Part shown: in pieces, positions 1-8,392 of the stretch
Numbering within the stretch: position 1 is the stretch's first letter
Layout of the letters: each line of letters starts with the position of its first letter
DNA from: Bacteroidetes bacterium UBA1947
GTDB lineage: Bacteria; Bacteroidota; Bacteroidia; Chitinophagales; Chitinophagaceae
Length of the DNA stretch: 64,000 bases
Reading direction: 5' to 3'
Assembly (NCBI GenBank): GCA_002336915.1
Contig: DDET01000041.1
Coordinates: 1 to 64,000, forward strand
Notes under the pieces: model-generated
The model's database searches: none
Seen by the model: the letters and a program-made list of their open reading frames with translations, nothing else
Told to the model about the DNA's origin: nothing
Translations under genes and position numbers: made by a program

Positions 1-395
1 ATGCGTGCGCCGCCGCTATCATTCAGCCCCACCAGTGGTGCCCCGTTCTGCATGGCCAGGTCCATTATCTTGCATATCTTCTCCGCATGCGTTTCGGAAA
101 GGCTGCCACCAAATACGGTAAAGTCCTGCGAAAAAACATAAATAGGCCTGCCGTTCACCGTACCGAAGCCGGTCACTACGCCATCACCGGGATATATTTC
201 CTTCTCCATGCCAAAGTCCCTGCTCCTGTGCGTTACCAGCATACCTATCTCCTGGAACGAACCTTCATCCAGCAATAGGGTGAGCCTTTCCCGGGCCGTA
301 AGTTTGCCCTTTTTATGCTGTGCCTCTATACGCTTGGCGCCACCGCCTGCCAGTGCTTGTTCCTGTTTTTCCTTCAGTAAGGCTAATTTGTCCAT
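1..395 (-). CDS. pccB: Acyl-CoA (propionyl-CoA type) carboxylase, carboxyltransferase beta subunit, N-terminal part
   Basis: This is the N-terminal ~131 residues of a biotin-dependent carboxyltransferase; the gene runs off the left edge. The start is the ATG read from 395-393. The reverse-strand translation begins MDKLALLKEKQEQALAGG and then shows RIEAQHKKGKLTARERL, FPGD-like YPGDGVVTGFG, VFSQDFTVFGGSLSETHAEK and GLNDSGGAR. These blocks match the crotonase-fold N-domain of propionyl-CoA carboxylase beta closely. The enzyme moves CO2 from carboxybiotin to propionyl-CoA (possibly acetyl- or methylcrotonyl-CoA), in the cytoplasm. Substrate choice cannot be settled from this fragment. It diverges from the TlpA-like gene that follows. 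Confidence 0.9.
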   Translation of the reverse strand, partial: MDKLALLKEKQEQALAGGGAKRIEAQHKKGKLTARERLTLLLDEGSFQEIGMLVTHRSRDFGMEKEIYPGDGVVTGFGTVNGRPIYVFSQDFTVFGGSLSETHAEKICKIMDLAMQNGAPLVGLNDSGGAR

Positions 396-538
396 ATATC
401 TGCAAAATGTGGAGACAAACCTACTGCAAAACAGGCAAAGATTTGGCATCACTTTTATACAATTGTAACATTCTCTTATACTACTATAACTTGCAGCTTG
501 ATACTTTCATGATAATTTTGCCTTAAGGATCGGGAAAG

Positions 539-1024
539 ATGAAAAGAACAATATTTATCGCAATACTGGTTTTACAATACTGCCTGCAGGCAAATGCCCA
601 AAATATACCTGCCTATACTGCCGATGCCCTAATGAAGCGCGCATCCTCCGCCGATACCTTATACGTGATCAACTTCTGGGCTACATGGTGCTTACCATGT
701 GTAAAGGAACTTTCCGCTTTCGACACCCTGCAGGCCAAATACAAGGGCAAGCCCGTTAAGGTATTGCTTGTTAGTTTCGACTTCAAAGAAAGCTATCCTC
801 AAAAAATAATAGGTTTCATAAATAAGAAAAAAATACAGCCCGAAGTGCTATGGTTCAGTGAAACGGATGCTAATTCTTTCATCCCAAAAATAGATAGCGA
901 ATGGTCGGGCGCACTGCCTGCCACGCTTATCCTGCAGCCATCAAAGAAATTCCGTTTTTTTAACGAAGGTATCATTACATCGGGCATGCTTGGCAAGATC
1001 ATCGACAAGCAGCTCGGTTCATAA
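539..1024 (+). CDS. TlpA-like thioredoxin-fold protein, exported
   Basis: This 161-residue protein begins with a Sec signal peptide (residues 1-20, ending QANAQ) and carries a thioredoxin fold. The redox motif WATWCLPC lies near residues 48-55, so both cysteines of a CxxC pair are present. A cis-proline-like segment, GALPATLIL, lies near residues 122-130. TlpA/ResA-type proteins reduce disulfides in the periplasm, for example on apocytochromes or outer-membrane proteins. No cytochrome maturation genes are nearby, so the partner is unknown. The stop is followed 8 nt later by the next gene, which suggests co-transcription. Confidence 0.85.
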   Translation: MKRTIFIAILVLQYCLQANAQNIPAYTADALMKRASSADTLYVINFWATWCLPCVKELSAFDTLQAKYKGKPVKVLLVSFDFKESYPQKIIGFINKKKIQPEVLWFSETDANSFIPKIDSEWSGALPATLILQPSKKFRFFNEGIITSGMLGKIIDKQLGS

Positions 1025-1032
1025 CGCAATTA

Positions 1033-3210
1033 TTGTTCAAGCTACAGCCATACAAACGCCTCAGCGAGGCCATACAGAACGAGGCTTTCGAGCCTATGTT
1101 CGCATGGGGCCTGCGCATGGCCATTGCAGGCGCTGTTCCGGTTATCTGGGGTATCGCCACGCATCATATCAGTCCGGGGGTATGGATAGCCCTTACTGCG
1201 GAGTGCATTTGCTGGGTGGAGCTCAAAGGCACGTTTGGCCAGCGCATACGCGTGCTGCTTGGCGGCACTTTCCTTGCCTTCGTCTTCGCTATACTCGGCA
1301 GCATTACCGGTACCAGCATCTGGATAAGCACCGCCGCCATGCTGGTAGTTGCATTCATATCCAGCCTGTTCAAAAACCTGGGCGACCGCGGCAGCGGGCT
1401 TTCTATCTGCGTTTACTTATTGTTCATCATTTGCAATGCATATCCCGCCACAAGCTTCGATGAATTAAAGACGCGCGCATTCCTGGTGCTCGCCGGCGCA
1501 GGCTGGACGGTACTTGTGAGCCTGCTGATAGCGCTCTTCATGCCGGCACGCCAACCATACCGCCGCTCCATAGCCCTTATCTGGAAAGCCATATCAGGCC
1601 TTATTGTTACGGTCTCAAAAGGCTGGGACGGCAAAACACCCCGCAGCAGCACCCGCGACATTTACCTGCAGGAAAAAGAGCTGCGCACTGCTATCGATGC
1701 TTCCCTTACTTTCCACTCAGCCACCGTGCACCAGGTCAGCAAGAAAGACAAACACGAATACCAGCTCGCCCAGCTTCGTAAAGCTACCGCACTTATAGGA
1801 ACGCACATTATTTCCATCAGCGGCGAACTGGAAGGAGTAAATACAAAAACCATAGATACCTCCCTGCAGCTAAAGATCTCGGGACTTTTCAGTGCCCTGC
1901 AGCAAGCCGCCGACCGTATGGCTGTCTACGTGCTCACCCTCAGGCCCGAGGAAGAACTACTCCTTACATCACGCCTCAGCAGGTTAAACAAACTGGTGCT
2001 ACTCCTGAAGGAATACAAAGTAGATAGCGATCCTGAACTGGCAATAACCATTAAGCGTATCATACAACTTACTGAAAGGGCAATGAAGCTTTTTGATAGC
2101 TGCCTTGCCCGCCTTAAAGAAATGGATGATGACCTCCCGGTATTCCGCTCCTATTCCCTATACAAAACATTGTATACCCTGCACCCAAAGCACTGGATAA
2201 ATAACCTGGTACTGCTCTTCAACTTCAACACCTTTACCACGCGCTATGCGCTTCGTGCTGCAGCCGCGGCTACTGTGGCCATGTTCATTTACAAATGGTT
2301 CAATATAGACCATGGTTACTGGCTGCCCTTCAGCGTTATCATAGTCCTGCAACCCTACTTTGGCGCCACTTTCAAAAAGGCAGTACAGCGCATTGCAGGC
2401 ACGATTGTCGGGGGCCTGGTAGGGGGCCTGTTGCTCAGGGTGCACACCGGTATGCACATAAAAGAGATCATGCTCTGCCTCAGTTTCATCTTCATGGTTT
2501 ACTATCTGCGCAGGAACTATGGCATAGCTGCCTTCATCATCACGCTCAACCTCGTACTGCTTTTTAACATTGAAGCGCCGGTAACACAAGGCCTTATCAT
2601 AACACGTGCCCTGGCCACAATAGGCGGCGCAGCGCTGGCTGTGATCGCGGGTTTTGCACTATTGCCCAACTGGGACCGCAAGTGGCTACCTGTACATCTG
2701 GCCAATGCCATTCACACCAACTACGAGTATTTTCTTTTTACCTTCTTTTCGCCCGCGCCAAATGTCAACTGGACGCGCATGAAGCGCAATGCAGAGTCAA
2801 AGAACAGCAATGCTTTTGATTCCTTCAGCCGCTACATGCAGGAGCCCGGCGGTGGTAAAAAGACTTATAGCACTTACTTCCAGCTCATCACCCACAATGT
2901 GCGCCTCACTCGCGAGATCAATAACATACACCTTGAGGAAGAGAACCGCACCGCATCAGATACCGGTACTGCAACGCCGGAACAGCAGGAGCGTATCAAT
3001 GACTGCCTTTATCACTTCAACGATATCATACAGCTCATCAGCAATTTTGATCCGGAAATAAAAATAGAAGTGCTGCTCTCCGATGAAAATTACCTAAGCC
3101 CCTTCCGCCTAACAGAGCATGAGCTCTTGTACCTCGACAAGATGATAATAGAGCTGCAGGAAATGCACTACGACCTGCAGAAGCTGGTGGATGTTAACGG
3201 AAAAGCCTAA
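1033..3210 (+). CDS. FUSC-family inner-membrane protein (YccS/YhfK-like)
   Basis: The 725-residue protein has the two-halves layout of the FUSC/YccS family: an N-terminal hydrophobic cluster (about residues 20-170), a soluble helical middle (about 180-400) and a second membrane cluster (about 405-535), then a cytosolic tail. The family-typical segment LQPYFGATFKKAVQRIAGT lies near residues 437-455. Length is close to E. coli YccS. Family members are linked to efflux of aromatic acids, but no transported substrate can be inferred here. The chosen start is a TTG at 1033, 8 nt after the TlpA stop; the next in-frame ATG (1096) would remove conserved-looking N-terminal sequence. Confidence 0.85.
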   Translation: MFKLQPYKRLSEAIQNEAFEPMFAWGLRMAIAGAVPVIWGIATHHISPGVWIALTAECICWVELKGTFGQRIRVLLGGTFLAFVFAILGSITGTSIWISTAAMLVVAFISSLFKNLGDRGSGLSICVYLLFIICNAYPATSFDELKTRAFLVLAGAGWTVLVSLLIALFMPARQPYRRSIALIWKAISGLIVTVSKGWDGKTPRSSTRDIYLQEKELRTAIDASLTFHSATVHQVSKKDKHEYQLAQLRKATALIGTHIISISGELEGVNTKTIDTSLQLKISGLFSALQQAADRMAVYVLTLRPEEELLLTSRLSRLNKLVLLLKEYKVDSDPELAITIKRIIQLTERAMKLFDSCLARLKEMDDDLPVFRSYSLYKTLYTLHPKHWINNLVLLFNFNTFTTRYALRAAAAATVAMFIYKWFNIDHGYWLPFSVIIVLQPYFGATFKKAVQRIAGTIVGGLVGGLLLRVHTGMHIKEIMLCLSFIFMVYYLRRNYGIAAFIITLNLVLLFNIEAPVTQGLIITRALATIGGAALAVIAGFALLPNWDRKWLPVHLANAIHTNYEYFLFTFFSPAPNVNWTRMKRNAESKNSNAFDSFSRYMQEPGGGKKTYSTYFQLITHNVRLTREINNIHLEEENRTASDTGTATPEQQERINDCLYHFNDIIQLISNFDPEIKIEVLLSDENYLSPFRLTEHELLYLDKMIIELQEMHYDLQKLVDVNGKA

Positions 3211-3417
3211 CTAGCTATTGGTCATTCTCTCCAGGCGAGCCGGAGGGGTTTCTTTTTACCCATTGAGTCTCCTTCTTCAGGGACTCAATGGCCCGCGACG
3301 AAAAAAGCTAAATGCATATTGGACCATCACACGTAGAGACGCAAGATTTTGCGTCTCTACTCGCGTTGGACAAACAACCCATTACTGTCACTTCCCTTCA
3401 CGGAAGCCGGAGGGGTT
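3211..3417. repeat. Convergent intergenic gap filled with palindromic repeats
   Basis: Two convergent genes meet here and the gap holds only repeats. A 10-bp stem (3260-3269 with 3282-3291) is followed by a perfect 12-bp inverted repeat at 3333-3344 / 3349-3360 (arm GTAGAGACGCAA). The 14-mer AGCCGGAGGGGTTT occurs twice, at 3238-3251 and 3405-3418. The 15-mer at 3359-3373 (ACTCGCGTTGGACAA) recurs inside the coding sequence at 8069-8083. The hairpins could terminate transcription from both sides, but the repetition suggests a dispersed palindromic repeat family. Confidence 0.75.
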
Positions 3418-6400
3418 TTACCGCACTACGGTCAAATCGCCCTTATAATAATAAACCTTATTCTCCCCGTCCTTAAATTCTATGTAGTAGTTATACACAT
3501 CACCATCCACTGCTATTCCTTTCACAGTACCATCCCATTTATCGTTCACGTTCTCAGAGTAGAATACCCTGTTGCCCCACCGGCTATATATCATCAGCTT
3601 ATAGCTGTTCAGCGTACAGCTTATTGCAGCGCCAAATTTATCATTCCTGCCGTCGCCATTAGGACTGAAGGCCGTGGGTATCACCACGGTACAGGGGCAG
3701 TCTTCAAATTGCACATTTACCTTTGCGGTAGCGCTGCATAAACCCTGTGTCACTTTCACCGAATACAGGCCTGCCTTCGTAGCTTTAAGTGTTCTGTTCG
3801 TGCTGCCATCCTGCCACAGGTAGCTGCTGCTGTCTACCCCCGCGTCCAGGCTTATTTCTGTCTCATGGCACGGTATCAGGCCACTACCCAGTTTTATGTC
3901 CATCACTTTCTGGTGTACCCGTACTGTATCACTCACACTGCATGGGCCCACGCTCACTTTTACTATATAGTCGCCCCCTTCGGTTACTTTATACACAGCA
4001 GCAGTATTATTATCCTGCCAGTCGTATTTTGCTATGTTGTATGCCGATGTTGCGTTTAGCACTATTACTTCTCCCTTACATAGCGCAGTATCCGGGCCAA
4101 GGTCCACGCTCAGGTCATTAATGAACTGCACATGGAAACTGTCTATTCTTTCCGCGCAGGCTTTGTGGGCATACACCTGCTTTGTGCTTGTATATGAAAA
4201 GGTATCGCTTTGCGTGTTCATACCATCGCTCCACAAATACGTATCGTAACCGGCGACAGCGCTTAATAAAACCCCGGCGCTAAAGCATATCATTGTATCG
4301 ATATGGCTTGCTATTGTATCAGTGGGCTGCGCGGATACAATAAAGGTGTCTATGAGCAAAGCGCATAGCTTTTGTGCATATACCCATTTAGTTGCAGGGC
4401 TTGCGAAAGTGTTCGCTTGGCTTGTCGCTCCGTCGTTCCATAAGTAATAGGTATAACCCGGCGGGGCCGAAACATTTAGTGCCCCCGCTTCAAAACATAT
4501 GGAGGTATCCGCACCATGCATCGTTATGGAATCCTGCGGTACAGTGGTAGCAATAAAATGAACAGTGTCTATTAAGAGGTTGCAGCCATTTAGGGCTGTA
4601 ACCCACTTCGTCGTGGTCGCGAAAAAAGTATCTGCCTGTTGGGCTTTCCCATCACTCCATAAGTAAGTTAAGTATCCACCTGGCGCATATATAGTGATGG
4701 GAGAATAAGCAACACAGTGCGTAGTATCCATCACCATTTTGGTCGTATCACGGTGATCATGCACCGTAAAAGTGTCAATAAGCAGATCACATCCTGTTTG
4801 CGCCCGCACCCATTTTGTACCGGGCATACCAAATGTATCCTGCTGGAGGATGAACCCGTCACTCCACAGGTAGCTGGTATAACCTGCGGGAGCTGATAGA
4901 ACGGGGACATTGTTAACAAAACAAATTGAAGTATCAAAAGCAAGCTTCGTCGTATCCAGCTTTGCAGTTAAATGAAATGTATCAATAAGCAGGTCACAAC
5001 CGCTTTGTGCATATACCCATTTTGTGCCGCTGGCGGTAAATGTATCAGTTTGCAGAACGGTATTATCGCTCCAGGAATATACTGTATAATTGCCCGGGGC
5101 AGATAAGGTAACTGCCGTTACTGCTGCGCAGGCTGATGTATCTAGGGAGGCCGTTGTTGTATCAAGCAAGCCCGCATGTACATGAAAGGTATCTACCTGT
5201 ATTTCACAATACCGTGCTGATGTCACCCATTTGGTGCCGGGACTTGTAAATGTATCATTCTGCGTTATGTTTCCGTCACTCCACAAGTACGTATAAAATC
5301 CTGGCGGCCCTTGCGCCGTGTAGGGAATTATCCCAAGGCATACGGTAGTGTCGTGTGCAACGTTGGCCGCAAGAAAGTTGGTTTTCACGGGTACGAAAAC
5401 ATTGGTAAATATCAGGCCCGACTCGCTTAGGCCGGTCGGTGTTACATTGCATGCCGGCCCTGCTACATTAGGATTATTTATTACCGAAATAGCCCCTCCA
5501 TATATCATATAAACCTTGCTGTCCGGCCCTATCCTCATGCCATAATACCGGTTATTATTGATCACCGTCCTCGAGGCCTGCACCGCAGCCACATCCGGCA
5601 GCAATGAAACATCATATTGGTAAAGTGCCTGCACAGCGCCGATGTAGGGCGACGCATAAAATTTGCGTCCGTCCGGCGAAAAACTTGCCCCATACCATTG
5701 ATCACCACCGCTTACTATCGTGTCCAGATTTATCGCCCCCGATACTATTCCTGTGGCATTATCAAAATGATGCAGCTCTATTGAAGGGTGGTAATAGTTA
5801 GCCAAGCCAAGCAAACTGTCGCCATTTGCTACTTTCATTTCCCCCAGGCTGTAGCAATCAAATCCATAGTGAAAACCCGATGTAGAAATAACTGGCGCCA
5901 CATTCAGTCCCGATGCATCTACCTTAAATGCATGGAAGACGGGCGAAGAGCGATCGTGAACGAGCAGCCATTGGAAACAGCCCCTGCCCTGCACTACGAT
6001 CATTTTTTCAATGAACCCTGAATCCAATACAATGTTTTTCTGCCCTATCACTATATCGCCCAGTCCCGCGTTCAGTGTCATATCAACCACCGAGTATACC
6101 AGGCGGGCTGTATTGGTCGGCACGGCCTCCATAGTAAATAAATAATACAGGTTGCTGTCGCCGTGCGATCGTATTATTGCTGCTCCTTGCGTGCACGAAC
6201 CGCCGCCTATCAGGCCGCTGCCATTGGGCATTACATTGTGGTTCTTATCATAAGCCCTCGTAGGACTTGCATAAAAAAGCAGCTGCCCATTTGCATCGCA
6301 AACCGATGCGCATCCCTCACTTGTACTGATTACTGAAGTGTATGCGGCCGGCGGCCCTGCATTAAAATCGAGGCCTGAATTGGTTCCAAAGCACCAGATA

Positions 6401-6480
6401 TTATTCTCCCCCTGCCCGTAGCTTTTCACACAGCAGGCAAACAACAATAAAAATAGACAGGTGGCAATAACAGGTTTCAT
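3418..6480 (-). CDS. T9SS type B (CHU_C) cargo with N-terminal propeller-like domain and Cys-delimited repeats
   Basis: This ~1020-residue exported protein starts at the ATG read from 6480; an upstream in-frame ATG (6519) would put 13 extra residues before an excellent signal peptide (residues 1-22). Residues ~25-350 resemble the YncE/WD40-like N-domains common in T9SS cargos (for example DFNAGPPAAYTSV, LLFYASP, MPNGSGL). From ~385 to ~860 there are six repeats of about 70 residues with the pattern Cys...APxGYxxYLWSDG...DTF...TKWV...C..LLIDTF, then two diverged copies. The end (IPTAFSPNGDGRNDKF, IYSRWGNRVF, WDGT) is the gliding-motility-associated type B sorting domain. It should be secreted and anchored at the cell surface. 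Its ligand is unknown. Confidence 0.88.
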   Translation of the reverse strand: MKPVIATCLFLLLFACCVKSYGQGENNIWCFGTNSGLDFNAGPPAAYTSVISTSEGCASVCDANGQLLFYASPTRAYDKNHNVMPNGSGLIGGGSCTQGAAIIRSHGDSNLYYLFTMEAVPTNTARLVYSVVDMTLNAGLGDIVIGQKNIVLDSGFIEKMIVVQGRGCFQWLLVHDRSSPVFHAFKVDASGLNVAPVISTSGFHYGFDCYSLGEMKVANGDSLLGLANYYHPSIELHHFDNATGIVSGAINLDTIVSGGDQWYGASFSPDGRKFYASPYIGAVQALYQYDVSLLPDVAAVQASRTVINNNRYYGMRIGPDSKVYMIYGGAISVINNPNVAGPACNVTPTGLSESGLIFTNVFVPVKTNFLAANVAHDTTVCLGIIPYTAQGPPGFYTYLWSDGNITQNDTFTSPGTKWVTSARYCEIQVDTFHVHAGLLDTTTASLDTSACAAVTAVTLSAPGNYTVYSWSDNTVLQTDTFTASGTKWVYAQSGCDLLIDTFHLTAKLDTTKLAFDTSICFVNNVPVLSAPAGYTSYLWSDGFILQQDTFGMPGTKWVRAQTGCDLLIDTFTVHDHRDTTKMVMDTTHCVAYSPITIYAPGGYLTYLWSDGKAQQADTFFATTTKWVTALNGCNLLIDTVHFIATTVPQDSITMHGADTSICFEAGALNVSAPPGYTYYLWNDGATSQANTFASPATKWVYAQKLCALLIDTFIVSAQPTDTIASHIDTMICFSAGVLLSAVAGYDTYLWSDGMNTQSDTFSYTSTKQVYAHKACAERIDSFHVQFINDLSVDLGPDTALCKGEVIVLNATSAYNIAKYDWQDNNTAAVYKVTEGGDYIVKVSVGPCSVSDTVRVHQKVMDIKLGSGLIPCHETEISLDAGVDSSSYLWQDGSTNRTLKATKAGLYSVKVTQGLCSATAKVNVQFEDCPCTVVIPTAFSPNGDGRNDKFGAAISCTLNSYKLMIYSRWGNRVFYSENVNDKWDGTVKGIAVDGDVYNYYIEFKDGENKVYYYKGDLTVVR

Positions 6481-6688
6481 TATATAAATATATATAAAAC
6501 ATCCAACAAATAAATTCAATTTATACTATGGACTATTGAGCGCTCGGAAAGAGGTCTTTTTTTCCCGGAAAAAACTTTTTCTACAACATTTAACATTTCC
6601 TCCACCCAATGCAAACAACCTGAGCATCTTTTGAATTTTGACTTTTGAATTATGTCGAAAAACACGGGTATGATACCCTTCCAAAAGG

Positions 6689-6718
6689 TTATGATACCCT
6701 TCTGGAAGGGTATCATAA
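6689..6718. repeat. Perfect 13-bp hairpin with 4-nt loop
   Basis: The arms 6689-6701 (TTATGATACCCTT) and 6706-6718 are exact reverse complements around a CTGG loop. A further copy of the arm core (ATGATACCCTT) lies just upstream at 6670-6680, giving a direct plus inverted arrangement. No strong T tract follows on either strand, so a simple terminator is not the best reading; a repeat or protein-binding site is possible. Confidence 0.7.
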
Positions 6719-6895
6719 AACTTCAATTTCCCCATCCCAAAACCGCACACGACCTTTGTGGAAAAACCCGAAAAACACCCCTCCTGCCAAGGAGGGGATG
6801 GGGGGTTGACGAATGTCATAACCTAGTCGGGAGGTCCCGTTGAGGCCTGCAAAAAGCTTCATCAAGGCCGAACCTAACACTAAAAAACGGCCGGC

Positions 6896-7079
6896 ATTTG
6901 GAAAGAAAGCGTGAAGAAAATATTTGCTTAGACCGTTAAGAAGAGGGAACCGTCTACTGAAGTTTAAAGCGATTCAGACTTATAAAAGTCCTGCTGAAGC
7001 AAGGGTATATTCGAAGCTTGAACTTATTTCCCTCTTTAGGGCTAAGCAAATATTTTTAGCTTTCTTTCCAAGAGCCTTG
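6896..7079. mobile_element. MITE-like element with long imperfect terminal inverted repeats
   Basis: The left arm starting near 6896 (TTGGAAAGAAAGC, then AAATATTTGCTTAG, then AGAGGGAA) is matched in reverse complement by the right arm ending near 7079, in the same order and with small indels. Arms are about 50 nt and the whole element about 184 nt, with a short non-coding centre. This fits a small non-autonomous element or a structured repeat. No transposase or clear target duplication is visible, so mobility is inference. Confidence 0.45.
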
Positions 7080-7091
7080 ATTTTTTCTTTG

Positions 7092-7127
7092 GTTACTTTC
7101 TTTTGCATCAAGGCAAAAGAAAGTAAC
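7092..7127. repeat. Perfect 15-bp inverted repeat
   Basis: Arms 7092-7106 (GTTACTTTCTTTTGC) and 7113-7127 are exact reverse complements around a 6-nt loop. Repeats of this type, centred on a TTACTTTCTTTTG stem, are familiar as dispersed intergenic palindromes in Bacteroidota genomes. It sits 60 nt upstream of the HTH gene and might affect its expression. Confidence 0.65.
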
Positions 7128-7187
7128 AAGTAGAGAAGAGATTCTGGCGATGAAGCATTAGATAACAGTTTATAAATCCTAACTACT

Positions 7188-8348
7188 ATGAATCAAGATC
7201 AAAAACAACAAGCTGAATCCCTATTCCTCAACTCCGAAAAATCCCAAAAAGAGATTGCACAGCACTTAGGTATCGACCCCAAAACCCTCTATCGCTGGAT
7301 AAAAGAAGGCCACTGGCAGCAACTAAAATCCGCTACCCGTCGCATGCCCTCAGTCCTCGTCGAAAACATCTACGAGCAGCTCGACGATATCAACTACAAC
7401 ATCTCCCAAAGGGAGAGAGGGCAGAGGCACCCCACAAAAGATGAATCGCTTACCATCAGCAGGCTCACCAATTGCATCAACAAGGTCCAAAAGCAAACCT
7501 CCCGGGGACAGAACATCCAGTTCATGATGAACTTCATCGACTATATTCGTCCGCTGAACGACGACCTGGCAAAACTCCTCACCCACTACGGCAGCGCCTT
7601 CCTCAACGGCAGCGAAGTCAAAGGCTTCCATCCCTACGACATAGAATATAACAACAGCACGCAATCCGCAGAAAAGGCTCCTTCCCTGTTTTTAGGGAAA
7701 GCCTGTCCCGAACTTGTTTCGGGAGTGTCCGAAGGACGGAAGGGTGAACTCGCGCCGGACTACAACCCCAACCAACTAGAACTCCCTTTCCCGGACAACA
7801 CCTCCCTCTCCGGAGCGTGTCCCGCAATCAGCGGGAGAGAGGGTCGGGCTGAGGCATCACACGAAATCGGGCACGAATCGGGCATCGAAAAAAACGAAGA
7901 AATTCCAACACAACAAATTGAAAATCAAACTGAAGAAGCGCAAACACCCGAAATAAAAATGCCCGAAATGCCCGAAAATAATTTACCCGAAGATCGGGCA
8001 TCACAAGAAACTCCTCACTCTTTTCATAACGTCACCCTCTCCCTTGGAGGGGGCCGGGCTGAGGCCTCACTCGCGTTGGACAATTCGCGCGGTCAAAATC
8101 CTCAGTCCAATGAATCCACCAACGAACAACAGCAACTCTCCTCTGGAGAGACGCAAGACACACCTTTCTATTACCGGAAATGCATTCAAGACCCCAACGA
8201 TCCCTACACATTTTACTACGATAAAATAACAAAACGTACGATCAACAGTCCCAAATACGGCAAGCCGCCCGACGGCTTCCGCGAAGTACCCAAAAAAGAT
8301 TGCCTCGACCGCACATATGGCAAAGGTTTCGGACGTTACAATTGGTAG
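7188..8348 (+). CDS. HTH protein (terminase-small/transposase-like N-terminus) with palindromic repeats embedded in the reading frame
   Basis: The 386-residue protein begins with a helix-turn-helix (residues ~1-45: KSQKEIAQHLGIDPKTLYRW) of the kind found in terminase gpP-like and IS3-type OrfA proteins, followed by a helical region to ~150. The C-terminal ~60 residues (FYYRKCIQDPNDPY ... GKGFGRYNW) look like a conserved tail. Between them the sequence is low-complexity and, at DNA level, contains palindromes at 7402-7416, 7706-7724, 7803-7842, about 8036-8060 and 8136-8150, all kept in frame. The peptide GRAEAS appears twice (residues ~219 and ~290). No phage or transposase genes flank it. 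DNA binding is likely; the role is unknown. Confidence 0.7.
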   Translation: MNQDQKQQAESLFLNSEKSQKEIAQHLGIDPKTLYRWIKEGHWQQLKSATRRMPSVLVENIYEQLDDINYNISQRERGQRHPTKDESLTISRLTNCINKVQKQTSRGQNIQFMMNFIDYIRPLNDDLAKLLTHYGSAFLNGSEVKGFHPYDIEYNNSTQSAEKAPSLFLGKACPELVSGVSEGRKGELAPDYNPNQLELPFPDNTSLSGACPAISGREGRAEASHEIGHESGIEKNEEIPTQQIENQTEEAQTPEIKMPEMPENNLPEDRASQETPHSFHNVTLSLGGGRAEASLALDNSRGQNPQSNESTNEQQQLSSGETQDTPFYYRKCIQDPNDPYTFYYDKITKRTINSPKYGKPPDGFREVPKKDCLDRTYGKGFGRYNW

Positions 8349-8392
8349 TCGATCAAAAGTTGTATCAATAAACAATATCGTAGCTTCGCGCC

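Larger units (their letters stand above)
6481..7187. other. 707-nt intergenic region with three inverted-repeat structures, no gene seen
   Basis: No reading frame here has convincing coding character; the longer ones are short, unsupported and cross the hairpins. The gap holds a perfect 13-bp hairpin (6689-6718), a long imperfect inverted repeat (6896-7079) and a perfect 15-bp hairpin (7092-7127), annotated separately. Upstream, 6481-6650 is AT-rich and probably includes the promoter of the minus-strand T9SS cargo gene. The segment 6780-6800 has a C-rich/G-rich inverted pair (CCCCTCCT...AGGAGGGG). Confidence 0.6.

Noticed and set aside
6924..7133. 69-codon frame in the 6.9-7.1 kb gap
   Set aside because: It crosses the inverted repeats and has no coding-like composition or start context.
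7188..8348. HTH gene as part of a prophage (terminase small subunit)
   Set aside because: No other phage gene (large terminase, portal, capsid, lysis) is found in the neighbourhood.
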